A stretch of 64,000 nt of DNA from JAIOSM01 sp964565415. GTDB taxonomy: Bacteria > Desulfobacterota > Desulfobacteria > Desulfobacterales > Desulfobacteraceae. Positions 1 through 7,896 of the stretch are shown here, piece by piece. Under the pieces are notes generated by a model. It was not told the DNA's origin. It ran no database searches and saw only the letters and a program-made list of their open reading frames with translations. Location: NCBI GenBank assembly GCA_964565415.1, contig CAZMEX010000007.1, positions 1 through 64,000 of the forward strand. The letters are read 5' to 3'. The position numbers and the translations under genes were made by a program. How positions within the stretch are numbered: the first letter of the stretch is position 1; each line of letters begins with the position of its first letter.

Positions 1-2
1 GC

Positions 3-98
3 TTTAACATGGAAGAGGAAGCCAACAGATTTTACACAACATTTTTTGATAAACCCTTTGACAGAGAAAAAGCCAACCGCTCTTTTTACAGAGTTTGA
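3..98 (+). CDS. C-terminal end of an unidentified protein (cut by window edge)
   Basis: An open frame enters from the left edge and stops with TGA at 96-98. About 31 residues are visible. They are hydrophilic and rich in acidic and aromatic residues (for example EEEANRFY and DREKANRSFYRV), as expected of a real protein tail. The gene converges on the histidine phosphatase gene, whose stop lies 8 bases away. The family cannot be recognised from this fragment. Confidence 0.5.
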   Translation, partial: FNMEEEANRFYTTFFDKPFDREKANRSFYRV

Positions 99-106
99 TA
101 GTCTGG

Positions 107-757
107 TCAGGATCTGGCATCCCATATTCTGGTAGTGCAGCAGTCTATAACAAACAGTTCTCCATAAGCTATTTCAATTTGCAACAGGTCTTTTAAATTT
201 CGATTGAGAATATAGCTTAAAATCACCCTGATGACACCGGCATGGGTGACAATTAATTGGTTGTTTTCCATGCGGTTTATATTGCGGTTGAAAAATGGAA
301 GTACCCGGCATGATACATCATAAAAACTTTCTCCTTGGGGAGGTTTGAATATGTCCATGGTGTTGCCTCTTTTTTCAAACTCTTTTGGATGTTCTGTTTT
401 GATCTGATCAAATGTTTTACCATCCCATGAGCCCATGTTTATCTCATTTAATGGAGTACAGGTTATGATTTTTTTTCCATTGGCGATCAATTGTGCAGTG
501 TGGCTGCATCTTTTAAGTGAACTTGAATAGATGGTTTTTATTTTTAGAGGCGAGAATACTTTTTCCCAATAGTGTGCCTGTAATACTCCTTGATTGTCAA
601 GGCAGACATCAGTAGTTCCTATATATCGTTTTTCTTCGGAACCTTGAATTTTGCCATGCCTTAAAAGAAATATCAGAGAGTTAGTTTGAGAGTATCTCTC
701 TAATGGATCTAGCAGCTGATTTTTCAATTCTGGCTTGTATGAGTTGAGTATCTTCAT
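107..757 (-). CDS. Histidine phosphatase family protein (phosphoglycerate mutase/CobC-like)
   Basis: A 216-residue protein of the branch-1 histidine phosphatase superfamily. The catalytic LLRHGK motif lies near residue 32, a SSSLKRCSHTA segment supplies the second phosphate-binding Arg, and VTHAGVIR near residue 170 supplies the second catalytic His. Length and motifs resemble alpha-ribazole phosphatase (CobC), but no cobalamin genes are nearby. The gene is last in the molybdenum hydroxylase operon and overlaps the preceding NTP-transferase/HD gene by 77 bases. A role in handling a nucleotide or phosphorylated cofactor intermediate is therefore inferred. The ATG at 757 is the only good start before the RHG motif. 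The substrate is unknown. Confidence 0.75.
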   Translation of the reverse strand: MKILNSYKPELKNQLLDPLERYSQTNSLIFLLRHGKIQGSEEKRYIGTTDVCLDNQGVLQAHYWEKVFSPLKIKTIYSSSLKRCSHTAQLIANGKKIITCTPLNEINMGSWDGKTFDQIKTEHPKEFEKRGNTMDIFKPPQGESFYDVSCRVLPFFNRNINRMENNQLIVTHAGVIRVILSYILNRNLKDLLQIEIAYGELFVIDCCTTRIWDARS

Positions 758-1808
758 ATCGTTTGGAAATGCTTGAAACAGCCCAGGGTGATTTCATTAT
801 GCTGTTTGCAAAGCGCATATGATAATTTAAGTCAATGCCATGACTATTATTGTGTCCGTTACAAATTTTATCGGCAAAATATACAATCTCTTTCTCTTTT
901 ATATCAATTGCAGGGTCAACATCAATATCCATATGCTGGGCAATAATTTCAGAAACTTCTAAGAATCCCATTTCTTTCATAAATTGTGCCCCTGCCACGG
1001 CATGATTTTTCTTTTTCCGCTTGATATCATGGAGGAGAGCTGATGCAATAACCAGATCTGTGTTTAGTTCACTGGGGACAGCATTAGCTATTTTCAGAGC
1101 TGTCAATGATACATTTGCCATGTGGATTCTAATGTTGTCATGTTGAGGCAGTGTCTCATCTATTATGGAAAGGCACTCTTCTTTATCTGGTATATATTGG
1201 TTTTTAAATTTTTGACACACTTTTTCATATTGTTTTTTGTCATCTGCATCCATTAATATACCTTGATCATGTACTTTTAATTTTATTGTGCTTAGTTTGT
1301 CGGAAAAAAGTACATGTCTTAAGGTGGATCCATTTTTAAGGTCGAGAATATCATTCCCTATATATGAAGGAATTAGAGGTGGATGACCGGGTTTGCCATC
1401 AAAACAGGGCAAAATAATATTGTTGGTTGAATTATGAAATTCATGAATCATCAAATCTATAGTTGATGGGCGAACAGCAGGAATATCCCCAGGCATGAGG
1501 AAAAAACCAGGATTGTCTTTTTGAATATTTCTAATGCCTGTTTGAATGGAACTCATCATCCCTGATTTGAAATTTTTATTAAATACCGGACGACCGCCGG
1601 ATTTTTCAATCAGGGGTTTAATCAGGCTTGAATTATGACCAGTAACAACAATAATATCCTTGATATTGTTTTTTTTAAACAAGTTGATTATAGTTTCTAT
1701 CATTGTTGTTTTGCCAAATGGCAGCAAAGGTTTAAAATCTTTCATTCTGGATGACAACCCTGCAGCAAGGATTATTGCCGATGGATTTTTCTGCAGGAAA
1801 TTATTCAT
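681..1808 (-). CDS. MobA-like nucleotidyltransferase fused to an HD domain (probable MoCo cytidylyltransferase)
   Basis: A 375-residue two-domain protein. Residues 10-200 form a MobA/MocA-type nucleotidyltransferase: AIILAAGLSSRM is the nucleotide-binding loop, PGDIPA the metal-binding Asp region and GKPGHPP the conserved substrate loop. Residues 215-375 form an HD phosphohydrolase-like domain with ALLHDI and a downstream AQHMDID. MocA-type enzymes add CMP to molybdopterin for xanthine-dehydrogenase-family hydroxylases, and the position behind the hydroxylase genes fits. The start ATG overlaps the stop of the XdhC-like gene (ATGA), so translation is probably coupled. What the HD domain does here is unknown. 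Confidence 0.82.
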   Translation of the reverse strand: MNNFLQKNPSAIILAAGLSSRMKDFKPLLPFGKTTMIETIINLFKKNNIKDIIVVTGHNSSLIKPLIEKSGGRPVFNKNFKSGMMSSIQTGIRNIQKDNPGFFLMPGDIPAVRPSTIDLMIHEFHNSTNNIILPCFDGKPGHPPLIPSYIGNDILDLKNGSTLRHVLFSDKLSTIKLKVHDQGILMDADDKKQYEKVCQKFKNQYIPDKEECLSIIDETLPQHDNIRIHMANVSLTALKIANAVPSELNTDLVIASALLHDIKRKKKNHAVAGAQFMKEMGFLEVSEIIAQHMDIDVDPAIDIKEKEIVYFADKICNGHNNSHGIDLNYHMRFANSIMKSPWAVSSISKRYEDTQLIQARIEKSAARSIREILSN

Positions 1809-2038
1809 TTTTCTGCTCTTATTTTGATTATTTGACCTACAATACTTACGGCAATTTCAGCTATTAAAGCCTCAACCAAACCGCCGCCAATAGTTCCGTA
1901 AATGGTTCCATCGTTTAATACAATCATCTTGCTGCCTGATGTCCGCGGTGTTGAGCCGTTATGGGTCATGATGGTTACCAGGGCAAACACTTTTTCTTGT
2001 CTAAGGCATTTTAGTACCTGCTTAGTCATTTGCTCCAT
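1805..2038 (-). CDS. Short XdhC/CoxI-domain protein (N-terminal domain only)
   Basis: About 77 residues from the ATG at 2038, which has a strong GAGGAG ribosome site 4 bases upstream. An ATG at 2056 is also in frame but lacks one. The sequence matches the XdhC_CoxI domain: LVTIMTHNGSTPRTSG and a GTIGGGLVEAL glycine motif. Full XdhC proteins are roughly 250-350 residues and carry a C-terminal Rossmann domain, which is absent here. The frame ends in an ATGA junction with the next gene, so this looks like a settled one-domain form rather than a fresh frameshift. XdhC proteins help insert sulfurated Mo cofactor into the hydroxylase. The start overlaps the Mo-subunit gene by 17 bases. Confidence 0.72.
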   Translation of the reverse strand: MEQMTKQVLKCLRQEKVFALVTIMTHNGSTPRTSGSKMIVLNDGTIYGTIGGGLVEALIAEIAVSIVGQIIKIRAEK

Positions 2039-4379
2039 AATACTCCTCAATTGCATTGTAAACCCGCTCTGGAGTTAATGGCAGTTCAAAAATTCTCACT
2101 CCGATTGCATCATAAACAGCATTGAGAATAGCAGGTATGGTGGGCATAATTGCACCCTCACCAACCTCTTTTGCTCCAAATGGCCCATTGGGTTCATCAC
2201 TTTCAACTACAATGGCATTAACTGTCGGCATATCCATGGATGTTACCATTTTATATTCAGCAAGATTGTTGTTCACTACTTGACCATGATCGTTAAAGAT
2301 AACTTCCTCGTGCATGGTCTCTCCAATTCCCATGGAAACCGATCCCTCCATCTGCCCTTCAACCGAAGTCATATTGATAGCTTTGCCGCAATCATGGGCA
2401 TCTGTTATGTGATCTATTGTGATTTGACCTGTTTGGATATCAACCGTGACTTGTGCCACTTGAGCGCTGCATCCGTAGGCAGGGGATGTGCCCACTGCAG
2501 CACCTTTAAATTTTCCACCAAGATTATGGGGTTTATATTTGCCTGTACCCACAATGGAGCCCTTTTCAAGAAAGGCAATCCTTGAAGCCTCTTTAAAAGT
2601 AAGCTGTTCTGAATCAGGGTGGTCTGTCCAGCCTTTGTGTTCTTTTATGTATTGTTCTCTTAAGGAAGAGAAATCAGGGGTTGTGTTTTTAAATTCAATT
2701 AAGCCCTTTTTTATATCCATCTCTTGAATGGGGATATCCAATGATTCTGCAAGGACTTCAAGCACCTGTTGTTTTGCATGCTCGGCTGCCTCTTTTGTGG
2801 CATGTCCTGTCATAAGTGTCTGGCGGCTGGAATAAGCACCAAGATCAACACCCATATCTGTATCACCCGAAGCAAGACGAACGTTTTCCAGAGGAATGCC
2901 CAGTGCTTCAGCTGCAATCATGGCAAAGGCAGTATCAGATCCCTGTCCGATTTCTGCCGATGCTGTATAGACAAGGGCAGTGCCACCATCTTCAGTGAGC
3001 TTGACAATGACAGTGCCATGGAATGTCTCTGATCTGTATATGGGGTATCCTGCACCAGATACAAAAAAACCGCAAGCCATGCCAATACCTTTACCTTCCG
3101 GCATGCCTCCTTTTTTTGTATCCCAGCCCGAGCCTTTACGGACAGCTTCAATACATTCTGACATACCAAAGGAACTCATGTTAAGATCATTACAGGTCGT
3201 GTCACCTGTGTTCATCATATTTTTCATGCGAAGCTCCATGGGATCCATGCCAATCTCTTCTGCGATCATATCAAGTTGCTGTTCAAAACATGCCCTGGCA
3301 ATTACAGCTCCATGCCCCCTTTGAGCACCACAGGCTGGTTTGTTATTATAAACCCTATAACCGTCATAGCTCATGTTTGGGAGTTTATACGGACCTGCCA
3401 GTAAAGAGCCTGTGTAATATACAGTGGCAATACCAAAACTGGTATAGGCACCACCATCAAGATAACATTCATGTTTTAAGGCGATGATGGTGCCATCTTT
3501 TTTTGCTCCAGTTGTAATGGTGTGGGTGAACTGATGTCTTGCCCTGGCATACATAAAAACCTGTTCTCTTGTGTAATTCATCTTGACAGGTTTTTTGGTT
3601 TTCATGGCAAGAATACAGCAGGCAAGTTCCATTGGGTTAGCCGAGGCTTTTATGCCGAAACCTGCTCCTACATATGGTTTTTTAACCCTGACCTTCCCGA
3701 TATCAAGCTTTAAGACCATGGCAACAGTTCTTTGAACATAGTGTGGTACCTGGGTTGAAGTGGTTAGAGTTAGAACCTCTCTTGTGTCATATTCTGCAAT
3801 GCAGGCTTGCATCTCTATGCATGCACCATCCTGGCGTTTGTTTTTAAAGGAGGTTGTTTTAATGATATCGCTCTCTTTAAACCCTTTTTCCACATCACCA
3901 AACTCCTGATGAACTTCAGCACAAAGGTTTTCAGGAAATTTTTCATGGAGTTGGGGTGCACCATTTTTCATGGCATCTTCCACTGTGAATACAGCAGGGA
4001 GTATTTCATATTCAACTTTGATCAGTTCTGCTGCTGTCTGTGCAATTTCAAGGGATTCAGCTGCAACTGCGGCAATTTCATCTCCAATATATCTAACTGT
4101 GTCAATGGCAAATACTGTTTCATCATAACGAGCCGGGCTTACACCATATTTAATTGATCCTGCTTCTGAAGAGGTAATAACAGCTTTTACACCGGGTAAT
4201 TCTTTTGCTTTTGTGGTGTCAATGGATAGAATTTTTGCATGGGCATGGGGGCTCTGAAGTAATGCACCAAAAAGCATGTCAGGTTTAGAAATATCATCTG
4301 TAAAAACAGCTTTCCCAGTTGCTTTGTCTGGAGTGTCAATACGGTTGGCTCTTGATTGTATAACATCTAATTTATTCAT
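2022..4379 (-). CDS. Xanthine dehydrogenase-family molybdenum hydroxylase, molybdopterin-binding large subunit
   Basis: A 785-residue large subunit of a three-subunit molybdenum hydroxylase. The N-terminal a/b hammerhead domain begins with TGKAVFTDD and contains SPHAHAKIL and YIGDEIAAV. The molybdopterin-binding part has GAGFGIKAS, AQRGHGAVIARA, EIGQGSDT and, near the C-terminus, KEVGEGA, which holds the expected catalytic Glu. Such subunits hydroxylate N-heterocycles or aldehydes, or dehydroxylate 4-hydroxybenzoyl-CoA. The substrate cannot be fixed from sequence alone. The gene lies 37 bases after the 2Fe-2S subunit gene, and AGGAGAACAA precedes the ATG. Confidence 0.9.
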   Translation of the reverse strand: MNKLDVIQSRANRIDTPDKATGKAVFTDDISKPDMLFGALLQSPHAHAKILSIDTTKAKELPGVKAVITSSEAGSIKYGVSPARYDETVFAIDTVRYIGDEIAAVAAESLEIAQTAAELIKVEYEILPAVFTVEDAMKNGAPQLHEKFPENLCAEVHQEFGDVEKGFKESDIIKTTSFKNKRQDGACIEMQACIAEYDTREVLTLTTSTQVPHYVQRTVAMVLKLDIGKVRVKKPYVGAGFGIKASANPMELACCILAMKTKKPVKMNYTREQVFMYARARHQFTHTITTGAKKDGTIIALKHECYLDGGAYTSFGIATVYYTGSLLAGPYKLPNMSYDGYRVYNNKPACGAQRGHGAVIARACFEQQLDMIAEEIGMDPMELRMKNMMNTGDTTCNDLNMSSFGMSECIEAVRKGSGWDTKKGGMPEGKGIGMACGFFVSGAGYPIYRSETFHGTVIVKLTEDGGTALVYTASAEIGQGSDTAFAMIAAEALGIPLENVRLASGDTDMGVDLGAYSSRQTLMTGHATKEAAEHAKQQVLEVLAESLDIPIQEMDIKKGLIEFKNTTPDFSSLREQYIKEHKGWTDHPDSEQLTFKEASRIAFLEKGSIVGTGKYKPHNLGGKFKGAAVGTSPAYGCSAQVAQVTVDIQTGQITIDHITDAHDCGKAINMTSVEGQMEGSVSMGIGETMHEEVIFNDHGQVVNNNLAEYKMVTSMDMPTVNAIVVESDEPNGPFGAKEVGEGAIMPTIPAILNAVYDAIGVRIFELPLTPERVYNAIEEYYGAND

Positions 4380-4416
4380 TTGTTCTCCTGATTATCTATT
4401 GTGATATGACACAAGT

Positions 4417-4875
4417 TTAAGAATTTTGTGATTCAATTGCTTCAAATATTTTTTGATATCCAGTGCACCTGCACAAATTTCCTGAAATACCTTTTCTGAT
4501 TTCATGATCAGTGGGATTTGGGTTTTTGTCCAAAAGGTTTTTTGCAGACATTATCATGCCCGGAGTACAATACCCGCACTGGATAGCACCTTTTTCAACA
4601 AATGCCTGCTGGAGTGGATGCAGCCCTTTACTGGTGGCAAGACCTTCAATTGTTTCTACACAAGAGCCATCAGATTGCATTGCAAGCACCAGGCAGGAAT
4701 TTACCACCTCTCCATCTAAAATAACACTGCATGCTCCGCAATCTCCAGTGTCACACCCTTTTTTGGTACCAGTCAGACCTAAATCATAGCGGAGCATGTC
4801 AGCTAGGGTTTTGTTTGGTTCAACTGCAAGTTCATATGTTTTGCCATTAATTGTAAGCTTTATTATTTTTTTCAT
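4417..4875 (-). CDS. Molybdenum hydroxylase 2Fe-2S small subunit
   Basis: A 152-residue iron-sulfur subunit (CoxS/HcrC/XdhC-type small chain). The N-terminal plant-ferredoxin-like domain has GCDTGDCGACSV and a further Cys in NSCLVLAM. The C-terminal four-helix domain has CGYCTPGM and GNLCRCTGY. Together these provide the eight cysteines for two 2Fe-2S clusters that carry electrons from the Mo centre to FAD. Length is typical of the family. The gene sits between the FAD and Mo subunit genes, in the usual cox-like order, with a short AGGAT ribosome site before ATG. Confidence 0.92.
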   Translation of the reverse strand: MKKIIKLTINGKTYELAVEPNKTLADMLRYDLGLTGTKKGCDTGDCGACSVILDGEVVNSCLVLAMQSDGSCVETIEGLATSKGLHPLQQAFVEKGAIQCGYCTPGMIMSAKNLLDKNPNPTDHEIRKGISGNLCRCTGYQKIFEAIESQNS

Positions 4876-4891
4876 TTTTTATCCTGTTTGG

Positions 4892-5773
4892 TTAACTGTT
4901 TTTTGCTTGTTCAAAGGCAGCACAAAGTGTGCGCTTGGTTAAAACTCCAACCATGGCTTGCCGATACCTGGCAGTACCCCTGAAGTCATCCATGGGCTTA
5001 CAATCTTCTTTTCGGGCTGTTTCACCAGCTTTAATGAATAATGAATCTTCACCAATTTGGTTTTTGAGCAGAGTTTCAGCTTTCCTGGATCTGATGGGGG
5101 TGGCTGCCACTGATCCCAGTGCGATTCTGGCATTAATAATTTTTTTAAGTGCAGGGTCGTATTGAACAAATGAAGCTACATTCACAACATTTATTTCAGA
5201 TGATTTACGTTTTCCAAGCTGGATGTAGTGTGCACCCGTATGTTGATCAGGAATTGGCAGCCTGAAACCTGTCAGGATCTCATCGTCTTGGATTTTGGTT
5301 TTACCCGCTCCTGTAAAAAAATGTTCTGCCTCAACCTCTCTTTTGCCATCAATATTTTCAAGAATGACCATGGCGCCATATGTTATCAATGCAGGAAGTG
5401 TATCGCCCGCAGGGCTTGCATTGCAGACATTGCCGCCAATGGTGGCACGATTTCTGATAAGATGGTTGCCAAGGCTGTCAGCCCCTGATTTCAGGGCTGG
5501 AAATTTTTCCTTAATTATCCCGGAGCAGGAAAGACTGGTCATTGTGACACAAGCTCCTATGGTTACAGATGAGGTCTCAAGTTTTATTTCAGATAGCTCC
5601 CTGATGTCTGTGAGACTGATAATATGATCGCAACTTGTAAGCCCCTTTTTTAGATTAACCAAAAGATCAGTGCCACCAGCAAGAATTTTCGCAGTTTTTA
5701 TATGTTCTTTTTTAAGTGTTAATGCTTTGTCCAGGGAGGTGGGACCATGAAAATCAAATTTTGGTAACAACAT
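4892..5773 (-). CDS. Molybdenum hydroxylase FAD-binding medium subunit
   Basis: A 293-residue FAD-binding subunit (CoxM type). AKILAGGTDLLV near residue 30 and RNRATIGGNVCNASPAGD near residue 110 are the two flavin-binding signatures of the family. The C-terminal CO-dehydrogenase flavoprotein domain follows. It lacks the extra cysteine-bearing loop that carries a 4Fe-4S cluster in 4-hydroxybenzoyl-CoA reductase, so an ordinary hydroxylase is more likely. It is first in the operon, with AAGGAGAGCAAT before the ATG, and faces the ModE-like regulator across a 158-base divergent region. Confidence 0.9.
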   Translation of the reverse strand: MLLPKFDFHGPTSLDKALTLKKEHIKTAKILAGGTDLLVNLKKGLTSCDHIISLTDIRELSEIKLETSSVTIGACVTMTSLSCSGIIKEKFPALKSGADSLGNHLIRNRATIGGNVCNASPAGDTLPALITYGAMVILENIDGKREVEAEHFFTGAGKTKIQDDEILTGFRLPIPDQHTGAHYIQLGKRKSSEINVVNVASFVQYDPALKKIINARIALGSVAATPIRSRKAETLLKNQIGEDSLFIKAGETARKEDCKPMDDFRGTARYRQAMVGVLTKRTLCAAFEQAKNS

Positions 5774-5811
5774 ATTGCTCTCCTTATGTGTATGAAATAG
5801 AGTAAAATAGC

Positions 5812-5829
5812 TAATATACGGCTATATTA
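5812..5829. promoter_or_regulatory. Perfect inverted repeat in the divergent hydroxylase/regulator region
   Basis: TAATATA-CGGC-TATATTA is a perfect 7-base inverted repeat with a 4-base centre. It lies 39 bases upstream of the FAD-subunit start and 12 bases from a second palindrome. Its AT-rich composition could overlap a -10 element or provide another regulator half-site. No function is proven. Confidence 0.4.
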
Positions 5830-5841
5830 ACGCTTATAAAC

Positions 5842-5865
5842 CGATATGTCAAGCAGAACATATCG
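5842..5865. promoter_or_regulatory. Candidate ModE-box operator
   Basis: CGATATGT and ACATATCG form a perfect 8-base inverted repeat with an 8-base spacer. From memory, the E. coli ModE operator at modA has the same 8-8-8 geometry, with arms CGTTATAT and ACATAACG. The site lies between the hydroxylase operon and a ModE-type winged-helix gene, exactly where an operator controlling both would be expected. Binding by the adjacent protein is inference. Confidence 0.6.
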
Positions 5866-5931
5866 AAAGTCAGATTTTTTCCCTTCCTCTACGTGACATT
5901 AACTTATTATTAGGATAAAATTCTTTCTATT

Positions 5932-6282
5932 ATGGTAAATATAAAACATTCTGTTCATACAAAAATTTGGATCGAGGATGAAAATGGCGAGACAGTCCTG
6001 GGAGCAGGGCAATTGGAAATACTTAATGTCATAAATGATAAAGGGTCAATTAGTGCAGCAGCAAGAGCTATGAATATGGGCTATCGTTCCATGTGGGGAA
6101 AATTGAAAAAAATTGAAAAACGAATTGGTAAACCACTCTTGATCAGAAAAAAAGGTGGTGCTTCAGGTGGAAATTCTATACTCACTTTTGAGGCAAAGAT
6201 AATGGTTGATAAATTCAAGCAGCTTCAGCACGAGATTAGTAAAAGTGCAGAAAAAATTTTTAAAGAGAAATCTCTATTTTAA
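5932..6282 (+). CDS. ModE-type winged helix-turn-helix regulator (DNA-binding domain only)
   Basis: A 116-residue protein matching the N-terminal DNA-binding domain of ModE: GAGQLEILNVINDKGSISAAARAMNMGYRSMW is the winged helix-turn-helix, shown here in outline at residues 23-54, followed by a KKGGASGG wing. The molybdate-binding TOBE domains of full ModE are absent, so it may not sense molybdate directly, or may sense something else. It is divergent from the molybdenum hydroxylase genes and probably controls them. The start is the ATG at 5932, whose ribosome site is weak. The region 6283-6394 after it holds no gene. Confidence 0.8.
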   Translation: MVNIKHSVHTKIWIEDENGETVLGAGQLEILNVINDKGSISAAARAMNMGYRSMWGKLKKIEKRIGKPLLIRKKGGASGGNSILTFEAKIMVDKFKQLQHEISKSAEKIFKEKSLF

Positions 6283-6394
6283 ATAATTACAGATCAGGGA
6301 GGGTTCTCCTCTTCCATTTTTAGTGCCACTAATGACAAGAGTCATGCAAGTATTTAAGAGAGAGAGTGGGAAGAAGAGCCTGCGCGAAGTTGAA

Positions 6395-7696
6395 TCATTT
6401 TTTCAGTTGAAAGGAGTCATATAAATCTCCTCTTAAATCAAAAGCTTCAAAGAGCAGGTTACCATGATCTATGTGAATCACCTGGAACAATTGCCTGCCT
6501 GATTCAGCTTTTGCCATCAGCTTTTCAGTATTTGTTCGGATGGAATAAAATTTAGGTCCACACACTGAAATCACATAAATTATTCCCTTTTCATCTTTTT
6601 TGACCCTGGTTCCATTATTGATTTTAAAAGTGCGGCTGTAAGAATGCTCATGTCCCTGCAATACCAGATCCACCAGATATTTGTCAAAAACAGGAGATAA
6701 TAAATTTTTTATTTTTGGATTTTTTCTAAATTTTGCAGTTGAATAAACAGGTTGATGAATTGCAACGATTGTCCATTTTTGCGGATTTTCAGATAATATT
6801 TTATTCAGCCAGACTGACTGTTCTTCAAGTTTTTCATTGCCATTAAGCATTACAAATCTTACTTCCTGAAAATCAATAAAATAAACACTCTCTTCAAGTC
6901 CTGCAGGTCCGTTTTCTGGCAGGGTAAAATGGGGGCGCCATAAATAGGACAACTTTAAGTCCTTGCCATGAATATATCGTTTGTCAGGGTATTCATGGTT
7001 CCCAGGGAGCAATATCATTGGTGTCATTCTAGGGATAAATCCGAAGCCATAAAAGAGTTCATCCCACTCTTCATCGTTGTCCCCATTGTTCACAAGGTCA
7101 CCTGCAAAAAGCCAAAAGGCAGCAGTTGGCGCTTTTTTGTAAGCAGCACGGAATATTTGAGAGCACATGGACTTGATTTGATTCTGGGGATCACCAAGAT
7201 AGATGAATTTAAATGGTTTATGCTTTTTTGATGCAGTTTTAAACTGGTTCCATTCACTAAAATTGCCAGCAGCACCTACCCTGTAAGTGTAAATAGTATC
7301 AGGTTTGAGATTATTGAAAATTACAGAGTAATGATAAACAGATTTGTCCTTTCTAATATTAACTTTTTGACTTAATGCAGTAATAGTTCTCATATCCTTT
7401 TTGAGGTTCACACAATGGTCTGTCAGTGTGGTTATCTGGGCTTTGGGCAATTTAACTCTGTTGGATGTTCTCCATGTAACTGCCTGGCTTTTAAAAGGTG
7501 TTGCAGTTAAGTTTAATATTATTCTCTCAGGTGTATATGAACTGCAATGGTGGGAAGAGATGCCCTTAATTTTATTTGCTGTGCTGCTTTGCAGTGCTGT
7601 ACAACCAGCAAACAAGATCAGGGGGAGATAAAATAAAAATATTTTCAAGTGAGTATGATACAAGCAAGTATGATATTTGTTCTTAATGCTTATCAT
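6395..7696 (-). CDS. Purple-acid-phosphatase-like metallophosphoesterase lipoprotein
   Basis: About 433 residues from the ATG at 7696, which is preceded by a strong GGGAGG site; an in-frame extension to 7786 has none. The N-terminus is a lipoprotein signal ending in LPLILFAGC, so the protein is probably tethered to a membrane on the periplasmic side. Next come a fibronectin-like N-terminal domain of the purple acid phosphatase kind (DTIYTYRVG) and a calcineurin-like metallophosphoesterase with YLGDPQ, AGDLVNNG, LPGNHEY, IHQPVYS and QGHEHSYSR as metal ligands. It likely hydrolyses phosphate esters outside the cytoplasm. The substrate is unknown. Confidence 0.85.
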   Translation of the reverse strand: MISIKNKYHTCLYHTHLKIFLFYLPLILFAGCTALQSSTANKIKGISSHHCSSYTPERIILNLTATPFKSQAVTWRTSNRVKLPKAQITTLTDHCVNLKKDMRTITALSQKVNIRKDKSVYHYSVIFNNLKPDTIYTYRVGAAGNFSEWNQFKTASKKHKPFKFIYLGDPQNQIKSMCSQIFRAAYKKAPTAAFWLFAGDLVNNGDNDEEWDELFYGFGFIPRMTPMILLPGNHEYPDKRYIHGKDLKLSYLWRPHFTLPENGPAGLEESVYFIDFQEVRFVMLNGNEKLEEQSVWLNKILSENPQKWTIVAIHQPVYSTAKFRKNPKIKNLLSPVFDKYLVDLVLQGHEHSYSRTFKINNGTRVKKDEKGIIYVISVCGPKFYSIRTNTEKLMAKAESGRQLFQVIHIDHGNLLFEAFDLRGDLYDSFQLKK

Positions 7697-7896
7697 GAAG
7701 CCTCCCTGGTTATTTTTTCGTCTGGTTGTTAAAGGTGTTCCAATTACAAACAAAGATAGACTATTGTTTACACAAGTAATTGGCATTTTGTCAATAAAAA
7801 GTTAAGATTAGATTTTTTTGTATGGCTTCTTGACAAAAAGGTGTTTTCATACCATACCTTTCAATAAAAAGTATAATATCTGGAAGTAAAAAAAAT

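Noticed and set aside
2022..5773. 4-hydroxybenzoyl-CoA reductase, which would link with the aromatic cassette at the other end of the window
   Set aside because: The FAD subunit lacks the extra cysteine-bearing loop for the 4Fe-4S cluster that marks that enzyme, so only a general molybdenum hydroxylase is supported.
6295..6385. Imperfect inverted repeat after the ModE-like gene as a terminator
   Set aside because: The arms are far apart, mismatched and not followed by a T-run.
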